64,000 nucleotides of DNA from Arenimonas donghaensis DSM 18148 = HO3-R19 (GCF_000743535.1 NZ_AVCJ01000048.1:1-64000); one strand, 5' to 3'. Positions 27,329-36,592 are shown, counted from the first letter of the stretch. Notes: generated by a model not told the origin, from the sequence alone. Numbers and translations: made by a program.

Positions 27329-27478
27329 GGCTTTGCACCTTCCCTGGCGAGGTTCGCCGTTCGATGCCCAGCATACCCAGTCCAAGCCGGGCCACCCCGT
27401 GCCGCAAGACACCGCCAGGCCAGGCGGCATCCCGGGCCGCGTGTTAGCGTTGCCCCTGGCTTGGCGTACGGCGAAGGC

Positions 27479-28198
27479 ATGGGCTCACCCCTGAAAACCG
27501 TCGGCATCGACCGCGGCGACAAGGTCACTCGGCTGGAAGCCTTCGTGGACGCGTCATTCGCGTTCGCGCTGACGCTGCTGGTGATCTCGGTGGACGCCGT
27601 GCCGGCCAGCGTTGAAGAACTGACGGTGGCCCTGAAGCAGATCCCCACCTACGTGCTCAGCTTCAACCTGATCGCACAGTTCTGGTCAACGCACGCCCGG
27701 TGGAGTCGCTGGTTCGGCATCGACGAGGAGGTCTCGGACCGCATCAGCCTGTTCCTGGTGCTGGTGCTTTTGATCTTCGTGTACCCGCTGAAGATGGTGT
27801 TCAGCGCGTTCTTCCACGCCATCAGTGGCGGCTGGTTGCCGGCCAGTTTCACGCTGCAGGCCGACACCGACCTGTTGCTGATGTTCCAGGTTTTCGCCGT
27901 GGGCTACGGCACGATGGCGATGCTGGTGGCCATGTTGTTCGGTCGCGCCTTGCGCCTGGCCGACAAGCTCGGTCTTTCCGCGCTCGAGCGCCTGCTTGCC
28001 CGCCACCATCGCAGCAACTGGTGGGTCGTGGCGGGTTTCTGCGGGCTGTCCTTCCTGCTCGCCACTTTCATGCCACCGGCCCTGCAAACGGGGCAGTGGC
28101 TGGGCCTGCCGGGCTACATCCTGTTCTCGCTGTTCGTATTCCAGTTCGTGCGTTGGCGGGTGTTCAAGCGCCAGGTGGCCCGGCTGCCGACCGGCTAA
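27479..28198 (+). CDS. TMEM175/DUF1211-like membrane protein
   Basis: 239 residues with about six hydrophobic helices. The N-terminal motif VTRLEAFVDASFAFALTLLVIS corresponds to the RxxxFSD motif of TMEM175-type potassium channels, but Ser is replaced by Val (FVD), so the filter-lining signature is altered. IAQFWSTHARWSRWF matches the conserved segment between helices in this family. GCGAAGG precedes the ATG. Ion selectivity should not be assumed. Four-base 3' overlap with the next, converging gene. Confidence 0.72.
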   Translation: MGSPLKTVGIDRGDKVTRLEAFVDASFAFALTLLVISVDAVPASVEELTVALKQIPTYVLSFNLIAQFWSTHARWSRWFGIDEEVSDRISLFLVLVLLIFVYPLKMVFSAFFHAISGGWLPASFTLQADTDLLLMFQVFAVGYGTMAMLVAMLFGRALRLADKLGLSALERLLARHHRSNWWVVAGFCGLSFLLATFMPPALQTGQWLGLPGYILFSLFVFQFVRWRVFKRQVARLPTG

Positions 28199-28749
28199 CG
28201 CCAGTTGGCGTGGGTGTCCCAGAAGGCGACGGCGCGCTTGTAGGCCGCGCGATCGATCGGCACCCCGCTGCCGCCCTCCTCCACGCCCAGCGCGTTGCGC
28301 AGCATGGTGATCGGCACCATCGGGATTTCGGCCGGCTCCATCGTGTACAGGCAGCCGACGATGCCCCAGTCGGCGTCGATGGCGGTGCCCTCCTTCGCCA
28401 GCTGATCGCGGTCGTAGAGGATGGGCACCAGGCAATTGGCCACCGGTGGCTCCAGGCCTTCGAACCAGCGCACCAGCACCGGCAGTTCGGCCGGCGTGCG
28501 GGCCTCGTAGGCGCTGCGCAGCTGGTGGCGGTTGTCCGGGGTGATGGGGATGGCCGAGCAGCGGGTCGAGGTCCAGTTGCGGTGCACGTGCAGCTGGCAG
28601 AAGGGTGCGTAACCGGGCAACACGACCTCGGGCGCCTCGCGGTTGAGGTGCTCGACGAAGGCCTCGGCCGTGATGTCCTGGATGGCGGTGCGGCGGCCGT
28701 CGCCGGGGAACAGGCGGCGGCGGGCGAAGTCGGTCATGGCGATGGTCAT
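28195..28749 (-). CDS. DUF3228 family protein
   Basis: 184 residues from ATG 28749 (a second ATG four codons on is possible); the open frame runs much further upstream but without similarity. LPGYAPFCQLHVHRNWTSTRC, LPVLVRWFEGLEPPVA and ALGVEEGGSGVPIDRAAYKRAVAFWDTHANW are the conserved blocks of DUF3228, found in xanthomonads and plants. Soluble, no signal. Function unknown. Confidence 0.83.
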   Translation of the reverse strand: MTIAMTDFARRRLFPGDGRRTAIQDITAEAFVEHLNREAPEVVLPGYAPFCQLHVHRNWTSTRCSAIPITPDNRHQLRSAYEARTPAELPVLVRWFEGLEPPVANCLVPILYDRDQLAKEGTAIDADWGIVGCLYTMEPAEIPMVPITMLRNALGVEEGGSGVPIDRAAYKRAVAFWDTHANWR

Positions 28750-28843
28750 GGGTGGCACCCGTTCAAGAGGGCCACAGGGTAACGGCTGCCGGAGCGGCCC
28801 GCATTTCGCGTTCCCCTGGGGACGCCCGAAGGAAAGCCCCGCC

Positions 28844-29860
28844 ATGAACGTCGCGCATACCCTGCTCCTGCCCCTGCTGTTGCTCGCAAGCCCCGTCTTC
28901 GGCGCCGCCGGTGCCGAACCGGTGATCGACATGCATGCCCATGCCTTCGCGCTGGAAGTGCCGCCGGGCACGGGTGCCTGTGCCGGCGACCAGGGCATGC
29001 CGGCACCCACCCTGGACCCCCGCGACGAGTTCAGCCCCGACCTCCTGGGCGGTTGCGAACAGTCGATGCCGGCGCCCGCCGACGATGCGGCGCTGATGCA
29101 CGAATCCCTGGCCGCGTTCCGCCGGCACAACGTCCGCCGCGCCGTCATCGAAGGCAGTGTCGAAAACGTCGCCACCTGGCGCGCCCAGGCCCCCGGGCTG
29201 TACCTGCCCGGCGTCGGCTTCGGCAAGCGCCAGGACCTGACCATCGAGGAGCTGCGCGCCCTGCACGCCGCCGGCCAGCTCGCCGTGCTGGGCGAGGGCT
29301 ATCTCCAGTACCGCGGCCATCCCCCCACCGACGAACGCTATGCCCCCTACTTCGCCTTGGCCGAGGAGCTGGACATCCCGGTGGGCCTGCACCTGGGGGA
29401 AGGGCCGCCTGCAGGCGCCCGCTTCCCCGGCTACGAGACCTACCGGGTAGCGATGGGGTCACCGCTGCTGCTCGAACCCGTGCTGCGCAAGCACCCGCGC
29501 ATGCGCCTCTACGTCATGCACTACGGCTCCCCGCTGGTGGATGAAATGATCGCGATGATGTTCACCTATCCGCAGCTGTACGTAGACGTTTCGAGCAACG
29601 TCGCGTTCCTGCCGCGTGCGCAGTTCCATGACCACCTCAAGCGCCTGGTCGACGCAGGCATGGGCAAGCGCATCCTGTTCGGCAGCGACCTGATGTACTG
29701 GCCGGGCGCCATCGGCGCGTCCATCGATTCGATCAACCAGGCGCCGTTCCTGAGCCAGACGCAGAAGCGCGACATCCTCTACAACAACGCAGCACGCTTC
29801 CTGCGCCTGACCCCGGAAGAAATCGCCGCCGACCATGCGCCGTTACCGGACGGGGAATAA
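28844..29860 (+). CDS. Exported amidohydrolase-family metal hydrolase
   Basis: 338 residues from ATG 28844 with an AAGGAAAG ribosome site. Signal peptide about 1-23. The TIM-barrel metal site begins VIDMHAHAF (DxHxH), followed by GLHLGEGP near 185, VMHYGSP near 225 and the terminal metal Asp in LFGSDLMYWPG near 290, as in the amidohydrolase 2 (ACMSD/TIM-barrel) family. Two cysteine-containing stretches (GACAGDQG and GGCEQS) could form a disulfide in the periplasm. Substrate unknown. Confidence 0.83.
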   Translation: MNVAHTLLLPLLLLASPVFGAAGAEPVIDMHAHAFALEVPPGTGACAGDQGMPAPTLDPRDEFSPDLLGGCEQSMPAPADDAALMHESLAAFRRHNVRRAVIEGSVENVATWRAQAPGLYLPGVGFGKRQDLTIEELRALHAAGQLAVLGEGYLQYRGHPPTDERYAPYFALAEELDIPVGLHLGEGPPAGARFPGYETYRVAMGSPLLLEPVLRKHPRMRLYVMHYGSPLVDEMIAMMFTYPQLYVDVSSNVAFLPRAQFHDHLKRLVDAGMGKRILFGSDLMYWPGAIGASIDSINQAPFLSQTQKRDILYNNAARFLRLTPEEIAADHAPLPDGE

Positions 29861-29872
29861 TACTTCACATTC

Positions 29873-29893
29873 ATCCGGATGAAAGGATATAGT
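29873..29893 (+). promoter_or_regulatory. metF operator (ATCC-N8-GGAT) with -10 box
   Basis: ATCC (29873-29876), 8 bases, GGAT (29885-29888), overlapping TATAGT (29888-29893). Identical spacing to the metK and ahcY sites. A second perfect palindrome, TTCATCCGGATGAA, covers 29870-29883. Confidence 0.68.
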
Positions 29894-29922
29894 CGGCCGC
29901 AGGCCCGCCCGAACCTGCGTCC

Positions 29923-30747
29923 ATGACCGCCATCAGCCTCGAGTTCTACCCGCCCAAGAACGACGACCAACGCGCCCAGCTCGAGCGCACGGTGCGCAAG
30001 CTCAAGCCGCGCTCGCCCGAGTTCGTGTCGGTCACCTTCGGCGCCGGCGGCTCGACGCTCAGCTACACCCCCGAAACCGTGCGTGGGCTGCGCGCCCACC
30101 ATGGCCTGGACGCCGTGCCGCACCTGAGCTGCGTGGGCGGCACCCGCGCCGAGCTCGGCGAACTGCTCGACACCTACAAGGCCATGGGCTGCACCCGCAT
30201 CGTCGCCCTGCGCGGCGACCTGCCCTCGGGCATGGCCCGGGCCGGCGAGTTCCGCTACGCCGCCGACCTGGTGGCCTTCATCCGGGAGACCCACGGCGAC
30301 CACTTCCGCATCGAAGTGGGCTGCTACCCGGAAACCCACCCCCAGGCCGAGTGCGCCCTGTCGGACCTGCGCAACTTCAAGGCCAAGGTCGCGGCCGGCG
30401 CCGATTCGGCCATCACCCAGTATTTCTTCAACGCCGACGCTTATTTCCGCTTCGTCGAGGACATGCGCGCCGGCGGCATCGACATCCCGATCATCCCGGG
30501 CATCATGCCGATCTCTAATTTCAGCCAGCTGCGCCGCTTCTCCGAAGCCTGCGGCGCGGAAATCCCGCGCTGGATGGCCAAGCGCATGCAGGCCTACGGG
30601 GACGACGCCGACAGCATCCGCGAATTCGCCGCCGATGCCGTGGCCGCGATGTGCCGGCGCCTGGTCGAGGGCGGCGCACCCGAACTGCACTTCTATACGC
30701 TGAACCTGGCCCGGCCGACCGAAGCCGTGCTGTCGCGCCTGGGCTGA
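29923..30747 (+). CDS. metF: 5,10-methylenetetrahydrofolate reductase
   Basis: 274 residues, TIM-barrel flavoprotein. SLEFYPPKND at the start carries the catalytic Glu, then VSVTFGAGGS, the FAD-binding RIVALRGDLPSG near 90, DLVAFIRETHGDHFRIEVGCYPETHP, and QYFFNADAYFRFVEDM. It reduces methylene-THF to methyl-THF for homocysteine methylation and so feeds the metK/ahcY cycle. Its promoter carries the shared operator. No methionine synthase gene is in the window. Confidence 0.95.
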   Translation: MTAISLEFYPPKNDDQRAQLERTVRKLKPRSPEFVSVTFGAGGSTLSYTPETVRGLRAHHGLDAVPHLSCVGGTRAELGELLDTYKAMGCTRIVALRGDLPSGMARAGEFRYAADLVAFIRETHGDHFRIEVGCYPETHPQAECALSDLRNFKAKVAAGADSAITQYFFNADAYFRFVEDMRAGGIDIPIIPGIMPISNFSQLRRFSEACGAEIPRWMAKRMQAYGDDADSIREFAADAVAAMCRRLVEGGAPELHFYTLNLARPTEAVLSRLG

Positions 30748-30769
30748 GTTTGGCGCTAGGCTGCGCGGC

Positions 30770-31411
30770 ATGCCCCGCATCGCGCCGCTGCTGCTGCTTG
30801 CCGCCCTGCTGTTCGCGCCGTTGGACGCGGCGGCGCAGACCGTATTCCGCTGCGTCGGCCCGGACGGCCGCAGCGTGTACAGCGACCAGCCCTGCCAGTC
30901 CCTCGGGGCCGTCGAACGCCAGGCCCCGACCCGTCCGGCCGCGGTCTCGGCCCAGGGTTTCACGACCGGCACCGGCACCGTGGCGCCGGGCTGCGCCCGC
31001 AGCCTCGATGCGCTGCTGCTGGGCGTGCGCGGCGCGCTCGAAGCCCGCGACGTCAATCGCCTGGCCACCCACTACCACTGGGCTGGCACCAGCGCGCGGG
31101 GCGGCCGCTACCTGATGGACGAACTCGAGCGCATCGCTGCCCGCCCGCTGATGGCCATCGACTTCGTTTTCCCGCAGCCGCCCGCGGCCCTGCCCGAGGG
31201 CTTCGACTTCGGTCCCGGCGCCGCCTCGCAGCCGCAGACGGCCGTGCCGGAGGCGCTCCCCGCCAACCCGGCGGAGGCAAGCCCGACGACGAGACCGCGC
31301 CGCCCCGAGGCCCTGCGCATCGAACAGGCCAGCAGCGCCACCGACCCCGGCGCCGTGCGCACCGATTTCCTGCTCCGTCGCCATGCCGGCTGCTGGTGGA
31401 TCGAGCTATAG
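30770..31411 (+). CDS. Exported DUF4124 protein
   Basis: 213 residues. Signal peptide about 1-21 (cleavage after AAA), then QTVFRCVGPDGRSVYSDQPC, the DUF4124 motif with two cysteines in a small SH3-like domain common in Lysobacterales. The remainder has another Cys pair (GCARS and AGCWW) and a Pro/Ala-rich stretch. Role unknown, presumably periplasmic. TAGGCT (30757-30762) ends seven bases before the ATG and no ribosome site is seen, so the transcript may be leaderless. Confidence 0.8.
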   Translation: MPRIAPLLLLAALLFAPLDAAAQTVFRCVGPDGRSVYSDQPCQSLGAVERQAPTRPAAVSAQGFTTGTGTVAPGCARSLDALLLGVRGALEARDVNRLATHYHWAGTSARGGRYLMDELERIAARPLMAIDFVFPQPPAALPEGFDFGPGAASQPQTAVPEALPANPAEASPTTRPRRPEALRIEQASSATDPGAVRTDFLLRRHAGCWWIEL

Positions 31412-31470
31412 CGCACACACCGGGCCAGGGCGGCACGGCTAGAATGCCGGCTTCGCCCAGGAGCCCGCCC

Positions 31471-32382
31471 ATGAACTACCCCGAACACATCTGGCACAAC
31501 GGCCACATCAAGCCCTGGGCCGAGGCCACGGTGCACGTCATGGCGCACGGCCTGCACTACGGCAGTTCGGTGTTCGAAGGCATCCGCAGCTACGCCACGC
31601 CGCAGGGCCAGGCCATCTTCCGGCTTACCGAGCACCTGAAGCGTCTTTACGCCTCGGCGAAGATCTACGACATGGCGGTGCCCTACGACCTCGACACCCT
31701 GGCCCAGGGCTGCCGCGACGTCATCCGCGCCAACGGCCTGGAAAAGGCCTACCTTCGCCCGATCGCCTACCGCGGCCTGGGTGGCTTCGGCCTGTCGGCG
31801 GAAACGCCGGTGGACGTGGCCATCGCCGCCTGGCACATGGGCCCCTACCTGGGCCCGGAAGTGCTTGAAACCGGCATCGACGCCTGCGTCTCGAGCTGGC
31901 AGCGCTTCGCGCCCAACACCATCCCGGCCGGCGCCAAGGCCGGCGGCAACTACCTCAACGGCCAGCTGGTCGCGCGCGAGGCGCGGCGGCTCGGCTTCGG
32001 CGAAGGCATCGCCCTGGCCTCGACCGGCCTGCTCAGCGAGGGCGCGGGCGAAAACCTGTTCCTGGTCTTCGACGGCGCGCTGCACACCACGCCGGTCAGC
32101 GCGGCGCTGCTCAATGGCATCACCCGCAATTCGCTGATGACCCTGGCGCGCGACGCCGGCCTGGACGTGGTCGAGCGCGACATGCCGCGCGAGTACCTCT
32201 ACCTGTGCGACGAGCTCTTCATGTGCGGCACCGCCGCCGAGATCACGCCCATCCGCAGCGTCGACGGCCGCCCGGTCGGCAACGGCAAACCGGGCCCGGT
32301 CACGCGGCGCATCCAGGACCTGTTCTTCGGCCTCTTCGACGGCGCCACGCCCGACAAACACGGCTGGCTCGAGAAGGTCTGA
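31471..32382 (+). CDS. ilvE: Branched-chain amino acid aminotransferase
   Basis: 303 residues of the fold-type IV PLP family. HGLHYGSSVFEGIRSY near 25-40 matches IlvE, the PLP lysine lies in PAGAKAGGNYLNGQL near 155, and LSEGAGENLFLV, GITRNSLMTLA and LFMCGTAAEITPIRSVDGRPVG complete the active site. It transfers the amino group to or from Leu, Ile and Val. TAGAAT at 31440-31445 and CAGGAG before the ATG give a promoter and ribosome site. A perfect REP dimer hairpin follows the stop and probably ends or protects the mRNA. Confidence 0.93.
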   Translation: MNYPEHIWHNGHIKPWAEATVHVMAHGLHYGSSVFEGIRSYATPQGQAIFRLTEHLKRLYASAKIYDMAVPYDLDTLAQGCRDVIRANGLEKAYLRPIAYRGLGGFGLSAETPVDVAIAAWHMGPYLGPEVLETGIDACVSSWQRFAPNTIPAGAKAGGNYLNGQLVAREARRLGFGEGIALASTGLLSEGAGENLFLVFDGALHTTPVSAALLNGITRNSLMTLARDAGLDVVERDMPREYLYLCDELFMCGTAAEITPIRSVDGRPVGNGKPGPVTRRIQDLFFGLFDGATPDKHGWLEKV

Positions 32383-32388
32383 GGCCCC

Positions 32389-32454
32389 TGTGGGAGGGAC
32401 TTCAGTCCCGAAGCTTCTGGCTCAAAGAGCTTCGGGACTGAAGTCCCTCCCACA
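32389..32454. repeat. REP-like dimer (type A, head to head) between convergent genes
   Basis: TGTGGGAGGGACTTCAGTCC with CGAAGC (32389-32414) and its exact reverse complement (32429-32454) flank a 14-base loop. The 26-bp inverted repeat fills most of the space between the stops of ilvE and the histidine kinase gene, so it may act as a transcript-end structure for both. Confidence 0.85.
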
Positions 32455-32460
32455 ATGGGA

Positions 32461-33744
32461 TTAGTCGTCGGTGAAGCGCAGGATGGCGACGGCGCCCCGT
32501 TCCGGGCGCGGCGCGATGCTCACTTCCCAGCCATAGAGTTCGCACAGGCGACGCACGATGGACAGGCCGATGCCGCCGCCGACGGTGCCGCCGGCGCCTG
32601 AACCGCGATAGCCCCGCTCGAACAGGCGCGCGGCGTCTTCCTCGCTCAGGCCCGGGCCGGTGTCCTCGATGCGCACCTGGTGGGCTTCCACCACCAGGCG
32701 CACTTCACCCTCGGCGGTGTATTTGCAGGCATTGCCCAGCAGGTTGCCGATGGCGACCGCCAGCACCGCCTCGGGCGCTTCGACCATGGCGTGCTCGTCG
32801 CCCTCGCACAGCACTTCCAGCGGCTTGCCGCCGAGCTGGGTGCGGGCGGCGTCGGCCAGCTGCTGGCACAGCTTCACCAGGGGCGTATGGCCGGTGCCGC
32901 GCTCGTTGCGCGACAGCATCAGCAGGGCGGTGGTGAGGTCGGTGCATTGCTGGGCGGCACGCTCGATGCGAAGCAGCCGCTGGCGCATCTTGTCGGGCAG
33001 GTCGGGATTGGCCAGCAGCAACTCGGCGGCGCCGCTGATCACCGCCAGCGGCGTGCGCAGTTCGTGGCTGACGTCGGAATTGAATTCGCGGTCGCGCTTG
33101 ACCATGGTGGTCATGCGCTCGGCATAGTCGTCCAGGGCGGCGGCCAGTTGCCCGACCTCGTCCTCGGCGAAATGCGGCGCCAGCTTCTCGGGTCGTTCCC
33201 GGCCAGCCAGGCCTTCCAGCCGTCGGGCCAGCTCGGTCACCGGGCTGATGACCCGCTTGGACGACCAGACCCCGATCACCAGCGACAGCACCGAGAACAG
33301 CGCCACCACGCCCACCAGGGCGTAGGTGAGCTGCTGCTGGCTGGTGCGTTCCTGGGAGATGTCGTAGGTCAGGAAGAACCAGTGTTCGTCGTCCTTCTTG
33401 ACCGCCAGCTTGTAGGTCCGGGTCCGGCCGCGAGGGTCGGTGTCGGTGATTTCGTGCACGCCCTCGGGCAGGTCGCGCCAATTGAAGGGCACGTTGCCGA
33501 ACCGACGCTTGCTGTAGACGATGCCCCAGATCTTCTCGAACGGCAGTCCCAGGGCGCCATCGGGATTTTCATAGAATTGATCGGCGTAGTCGCCGACGTT
33601 TTCGTACAAGGCCTCGCCGATCAGCTGGTCCTCGAGCTGCTCGCGCAGCAGCACCGTCGCCACGGCGAACAGGCCCGTCAGCCCGAAGCCGAGCAGGAAG
33701 AAGGACAGGATGATCCGGCTGCGGAGTCTCCGCCGGTAGCGCAT
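32461..33744 (-). CDS. Sensor histidine kinase
   Basis: 427 residues. Helix 1 at about 12-34, a periplasmic sensor loop to about 138, helix 2 at about 139-161, HAMP about 163-215, then the HisKA domain with phospho-acceptor H227 in SDVSHELRTPL. The ATPase domain has N-box NLLGNACKYT, DTGPGLS and GGTVGGGIGLSIVRRL. It is three bases downstream of the response regulator gene, in one operon with a small secreted protein first. Signal unknown; I do not assign a named system. Confidence 0.92.
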   Translation of the reverse strand: MRYRRRLRSRIILSFFLLGFGLTGLFAVATVLLREQLEDQLIGEALYENVGDYADQFYENPDGALGLPFEKIWGIVYSKRRFGNVPFNWRDLPEGVHEITDTDPRGRTRTYKLAVKKDDEHWFFLTYDISQERTSQQQLTYALVGVVALFSVLSLVIGVWSSKRVISPVTELARRLEGLAGRERPEKLAPHFAEDEVGQLAAALDDYAERMTTMVKRDREFNSDVSHELRTPLAVISGAAELLLANPDLPDKMRQRLLRIERAAQQCTDLTTALLMLSRNERGTGHTPLVKLCQQLADAARTQLGGKPLEVLCEGDEHAMVEAPEAVLAVAIGNLLGNACKYTAEGEVRLVVEAHQVRIEDTGPGLSEEDAARLFERGYRGSGAGGTVGGGIGLSIVRRLCELYGWEVSIAPRPERGAVAILRFTDD

Positions 33745-33747
33745 GGC

Positions 33748-34428
33748 CTAGCCCGCGTCGGGATCGGCGATGCGGTAACCGATGCCGTGCCGGGTCTGGA
33801 TGAGCGCCTTCTCGAACGGCTTGTCCACGGCGGCCCGCAGGCCGTGGATGTGCACGCGCAGCGAATCCGAATCGGGAAGTTCTTCGCCCCAGACGCGGGT
33901 CTCGAGCTCCTGGCGGGTCACCACCGACGGCGACGATTCCATCAGCGCCTGCAGGATCTTGAGCGCCGTCGGGTTGAGCTGCAGCAGCTTGCCGCCGCGG
34001 CGCACTTCCAGCGTGTCGAGGTTGTATTCGAGGTCGGCGACGTTGAGCACGCGCGGCTGCGCGGCCTTGCCACGCCTGGCCAGCACGGCCAGGCGGGCTT
34101 CGACTTCCTGCAGCGCGAAGGGTTTGACCAGGTAGTCGTCGGCGCCTGAATCAAAACCCTCGAGCTTGTTGTCCAGCGAGTCCCGGGCCGTGAGCATCAG
34201 CACCGGGGTCTGCTTGCGGCCTTCCTGGCGCAGTTTGCGGCAAACCTCCAGGCCGTCCATGCCCGGGAGGTTCAGGTCCAGGACGATGGCATCGAAGTCG
34301 TTGACGACCGCGAGGTGCAGGCCGGTGACGCCGTCGGCGGCGTAGTCGACCGTGTGGCCGCGGTCCTCGAGGTAATCCCCGAGGTTGGCGGCGATGTCGC
34401 GGTTGTCTTCAACGACCAGGATGCGCAT
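33748..34428 (-). CDS. OmpR-family response regulator
   Basis: 226 residues. The receiver domain has acidic pocket E7-D8, phospho-acceptor D51 (AIVLDLNLPG), TAR near 80 and K near 102 (LVKPFA). The C-terminal winged helix (about 130-220) contains VVTRQELETRVWGEELPDSDSLRVHIHGLRAAVDKPFE and ends RHGIGYRIADPDAG. Partner of the adjacent kinase. The preceding gene stops three bases before this start, so all three are probably co-transcribed. Confidence 0.93.
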   Translation of the reverse strand: MRILVVEDNRDIAANLGDYLEDRGHTVDYAADGVTGLHLAVVNDFDAIVLDLNLPGMDGLEVCRKLRQEGRKQTPVLMLTARDSLDNKLEGFDSGADDYLVKPFALQEVEARLAVLARRGKAAQPRVLNVADLEYNLDTLEVRRGGKLLQLNPTALKILQALMESSPSVVTRQELETRVWGEELPDSDSLRVHIHGLRAAVDKPFEKALIQTRHGIGYRIADPDAG

Positions 34429-34431
34429 GGG

Positions 34432-34899
34432 TCAGTTGTTCGCCGGACCGATGCCGTTCTGGATGTTGCGCTGCAGGTGGTCCTGGTCGGCTTCCATGCG
34501 GCGTCGACGCTCGGCGACGGTCTGGCACTTGGTCACGCGGCGGTGGCTGCCGGTCGGGCGGCTGTGGTCGCAGACCAGGCGGCTGTCGGCCTTGGCCTGG
34601 GTCAGGATGGTGTTGATGCGTTCCTGTTCGTTGAAAACGGTGACCTTGGCCGGCTCGGCCAGCTCGGCCACCGAATCCACGCCTTCGAGTTCACGGGAAA
34701 TGCGGTCGAGCGCTTCGCGCACTTCGGCGCGGTCGCGGTTGTTGATTTCCGCGTAGGTCTTGCCGTCGGCGAGGTCTTCCTCGATCTCGGCGCGCTGTTC
34801 GGCGAAGTCACCCTCGGCAAGCGCCAACTGGGACTCCTGGGCGGCGAATGCAAAGGTCGGCACGGCGGCCAGCAGGAAGGCAATCAGGGTCTTCTTCAT
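34432..34899 (-). CDS. Small exported protein upstream of the two-component system
   Basis: 155 residues with a clear signal peptide (about 1-19, AFA cleavage). The mature part is charged and helical (EGDFAEQRAEIEEDLADGKTYAEINNRDRAEVREALDRISRELEG) and then has a Cys pair (LVCDHS and TKCQTV) within a basic RRRRMEADQ region. No family recognised. Being first in the operon with the response regulator and kinase, it could be an accessory or sensed periplasmic factor; that is inference. GGAGACC precedes the ATG. Confidence 0.75.
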   Translation of the reverse strand: MKKTLIAFLLAAVPTFAFAAQESQLALAEGDFAEQRAEIEEDLADGKTYAEINNRDRAEVREALDRISRELEGVDSVAELAEPAKVTVFNEQERINTILTQAKADSRLVCDHSRPTGSHRRVTKCQTVAERRRRMEADQDHLQRNIQNGIGPANN

Positions 34900-34999
34900 C
34901 GAGGGGTCTCCTAGGGCAGGGTCTTATCGGGGGTTGAACGTTTGATTCTTACCACACGTCAAGGCCATGTAAACAGCCGAAGGTCCTGATTCGCGGGCA

Positions 35000-35039
35000 A
35001 AGAAAGGCCCGGGAGGCGCCTTGGCGACTGACCCGGGCC
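35000..35039 (-). terminator. Terminator after rimK
   Basis: On the minus strand GGCCCGGG (35039-35032) and CCCGGGCC (35013-35006) form a stem around an 18-base loop, followed by TTTCTTT. It lies about 120 bases past the rimK stop. The rest of 34900-35161 shows nothing else that I can support. Confidence 0.65.
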
Positions 35040-35161
35040 GAAAGGTTGCTTACTGCCCCGATTGCCGTAAATCCATCGATGCCGCTCTGACGAGGAGGAC
35101 CACTGGTTTACCGGCCGAGCAAGCCTAGGCGCGAGGGTATTAAGGACTCGTTAAATCCGCT

Positions 35162-36085
35162 TCACGCTTTGGTTAATCCGCGGGTCCGCCGACGGGGGGT
35201 GCGGCTCGGCCTCAGGACCCCGCCCGCCGTGAACTCGACGATGGCGCCGGCCACGTCCACGCCGGAGGCGGCTTCGATGCCCTCCAGGCCCGGGGATGAG
35301 TTCACTTCGAGCACCAATGGGCCGGAATTCGACCTCAGTAGATCGACGCCTGCAACGCCGAGCCCCATCACCCGGGCCGCCCGCAGGGCGGTGTCGATTT
35401 CGGCCTCGGTCAGCTCCACCGGGCTGGCGCTGCCCCCCCGGTGAAGGTTGGACCGGAACTCGCCCTCCCCGGCCTGGCGGCGCATGGCCGCAACCACCCG
35501 GTCGCCCACGACGAAACAGCGCAGGTCGGCGCCCTTGGCTTCGGCCACGAACTCCTGCACCAGGAAGTTGGCGTACAGGCCGCGGAAGGCTTCGATGACG
35601 CCGCGCGATGCGCTGGTCGTTTCGGCCAGGATGACGCCGTTGCCCTGGGTGCCTTCGTTGAGCTTGATCACGTGCGGGGGCTTGCCCAGCATGCCCATCA
35701 GGTCGGTGGTGTCGTCGGGGTTGTCGCCGAACACCGTCAGCGGCAGCCCCAGGCCCTCGCCGGCCAGCATCTGGTGGCAGCGCAGCTTGTCGCGGGCGCG
35801 CAGGATGGCGTCGGACGGATTGGGGCTGTAGGCACCCATCAATTCGAACTGGCGCAGCACCGCGGTGCCGTAGAAGCTGACCGAGGCGCCGATGCGCGGC
35901 ACCACCGCGTCGATGCCGGCCAGCTCCTTGCCCTTGTAGCGCATCTGGAAACGCCCGGGCGCGATGGACATGTAACAGCGCAGCGGGTCGAGCACGCGCA
36001 CGACGTGGCCCCGCTCGCGGGCGGCCTCGGCGAGGCGCTGGGTGGAGTAGAGCTTGGCGTTGCGCGACAGGATGGCGAATTTCAC
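35162..36085 (-). CDS. rimK: RimK-type alpha-L-glutamate ligase
   Basis: 307 residues from GTG 36085 ([18 protein letters not shown]), the standard RimK N-terminus; the frame is open far upstream through other genes and the tRNA. ATP-grasp fold: [68 protein letters not shown] and [13 protein letters not shown]. It adds glutamate to the C-terminus of ribosomal protein S6. GTGA overlap with the upstream rimB-like protease gene indicates coupled translation. An Arg-rich C-terminal tail ([16 protein letters not shown]) is present. Confidence 0.94.
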   Translation of the reverse strand: MKFAILSRNAKLYSTQRLAEAARERGHVVRVLDPLRCYMSIAPGRFQMRYKGKELAGIDAVVPRIGASVSFYGTAVLRQFELMGAYSPNPSDAILRARDKLRCHQMLAGEGLGLPLTVFGDNPDDTTDLMGMLGKPPHVIKLNEGTQGNGVILAETTSASRGVIEAFRGLYANFLVQEFVAEAKGADLRCFVVGDRVVAAMRRQAGEGEFRSNLHRGGSASPVELTEAEIDTALRAARVMGLGVAGVDLLRSNSGPLVLEVNSSPGLEGIEAASGVDVAGAIVEFTAGGVLRPSRTPRRRTRGLTKA

Positions 36086-36558
36086 TGGGGGGGTACCGGG
36101 GCGTGTTCGCCCTGCAGGAAGGAGGCGGCGGGATCGACCACGAAGCGGCCGGCGAGCGCGGTGCGCCCCAGCAGCATCGGGAAGAGCATGTTGCGGCGCT
36201 GGGCCAGGTTCACCTCGGCCAGCCAGTCCAGGCCGGCCAGGTGCAGACGGGTCCGTATGAAGATGCGTTCGCTGCGGTGGCCGCCCGAGTCGGTGACCTT
36301 GCGGCGCTCGAGCACGCGCGCTTCGGCCTGTGCCTGGGGCGCGTGGTAGCGGCCGGTATCGAGCACGAAGCGCACCCATTCGACGCCATCGCGTTCGAAG
36401 CTTTCCTGGGACTCGACGTGCAGCGACGAGCTGCGCGCCCCCGTGTCGACCTTGGCCCGGACGGCGGTGATGCCCAGATCGGGCAGCGCCAGCCATTCGC
36501 GCCAGCCAAGCGGCAGCGATTTCGGCACGGCGTCCTCCAGGCGGGGCGAGGGCCCCAA
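36082..36558 (-). CDS. rimB: RimK-associated retropepsin-like zinc protease (RimB)
   Basis: 158 residues. [13 protein letters not shown] near 40-52 carries the DTGA aspartyl motif, and [34 protein letters not shown] is the conserved second half of the PF05618 family, annotated as ATP-dependent zinc protease. In pseudomonads RimB trims the poly-glutamate that RimK adds to ribosomal protein S6. Here the two genes overlap by four bases. A tRNA-Gly gene on the same strand ends 35 bases upstream. Confidence 0.88.
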   Translation of the reverse strand: MGPSPRLEDAVPKSLPLGWREWLALPDLGITAVRAKVDTGARSSSLHVESQESFERDGVEWVRFVLDTGRYHAPQAQAEARVLERRKVTDSGGHRSERIFIRTRLHLAGLDWLAEVNLAQRRNMLFPMLLGRTALAGRFVVDPAASFLQGEHAPVPPQ

Positions 36559-36592
36559 GCGGACGATGGCGGCGCGCGGCCGGCATCGTGGG

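Noticed and set aside
28749-29244. N-terminal extension of the DUF3228 gene to 29244
   Set aside because: It runs antisense through the exported amidohydrolase and lacks similarity; the conserved protein starts near 28749.
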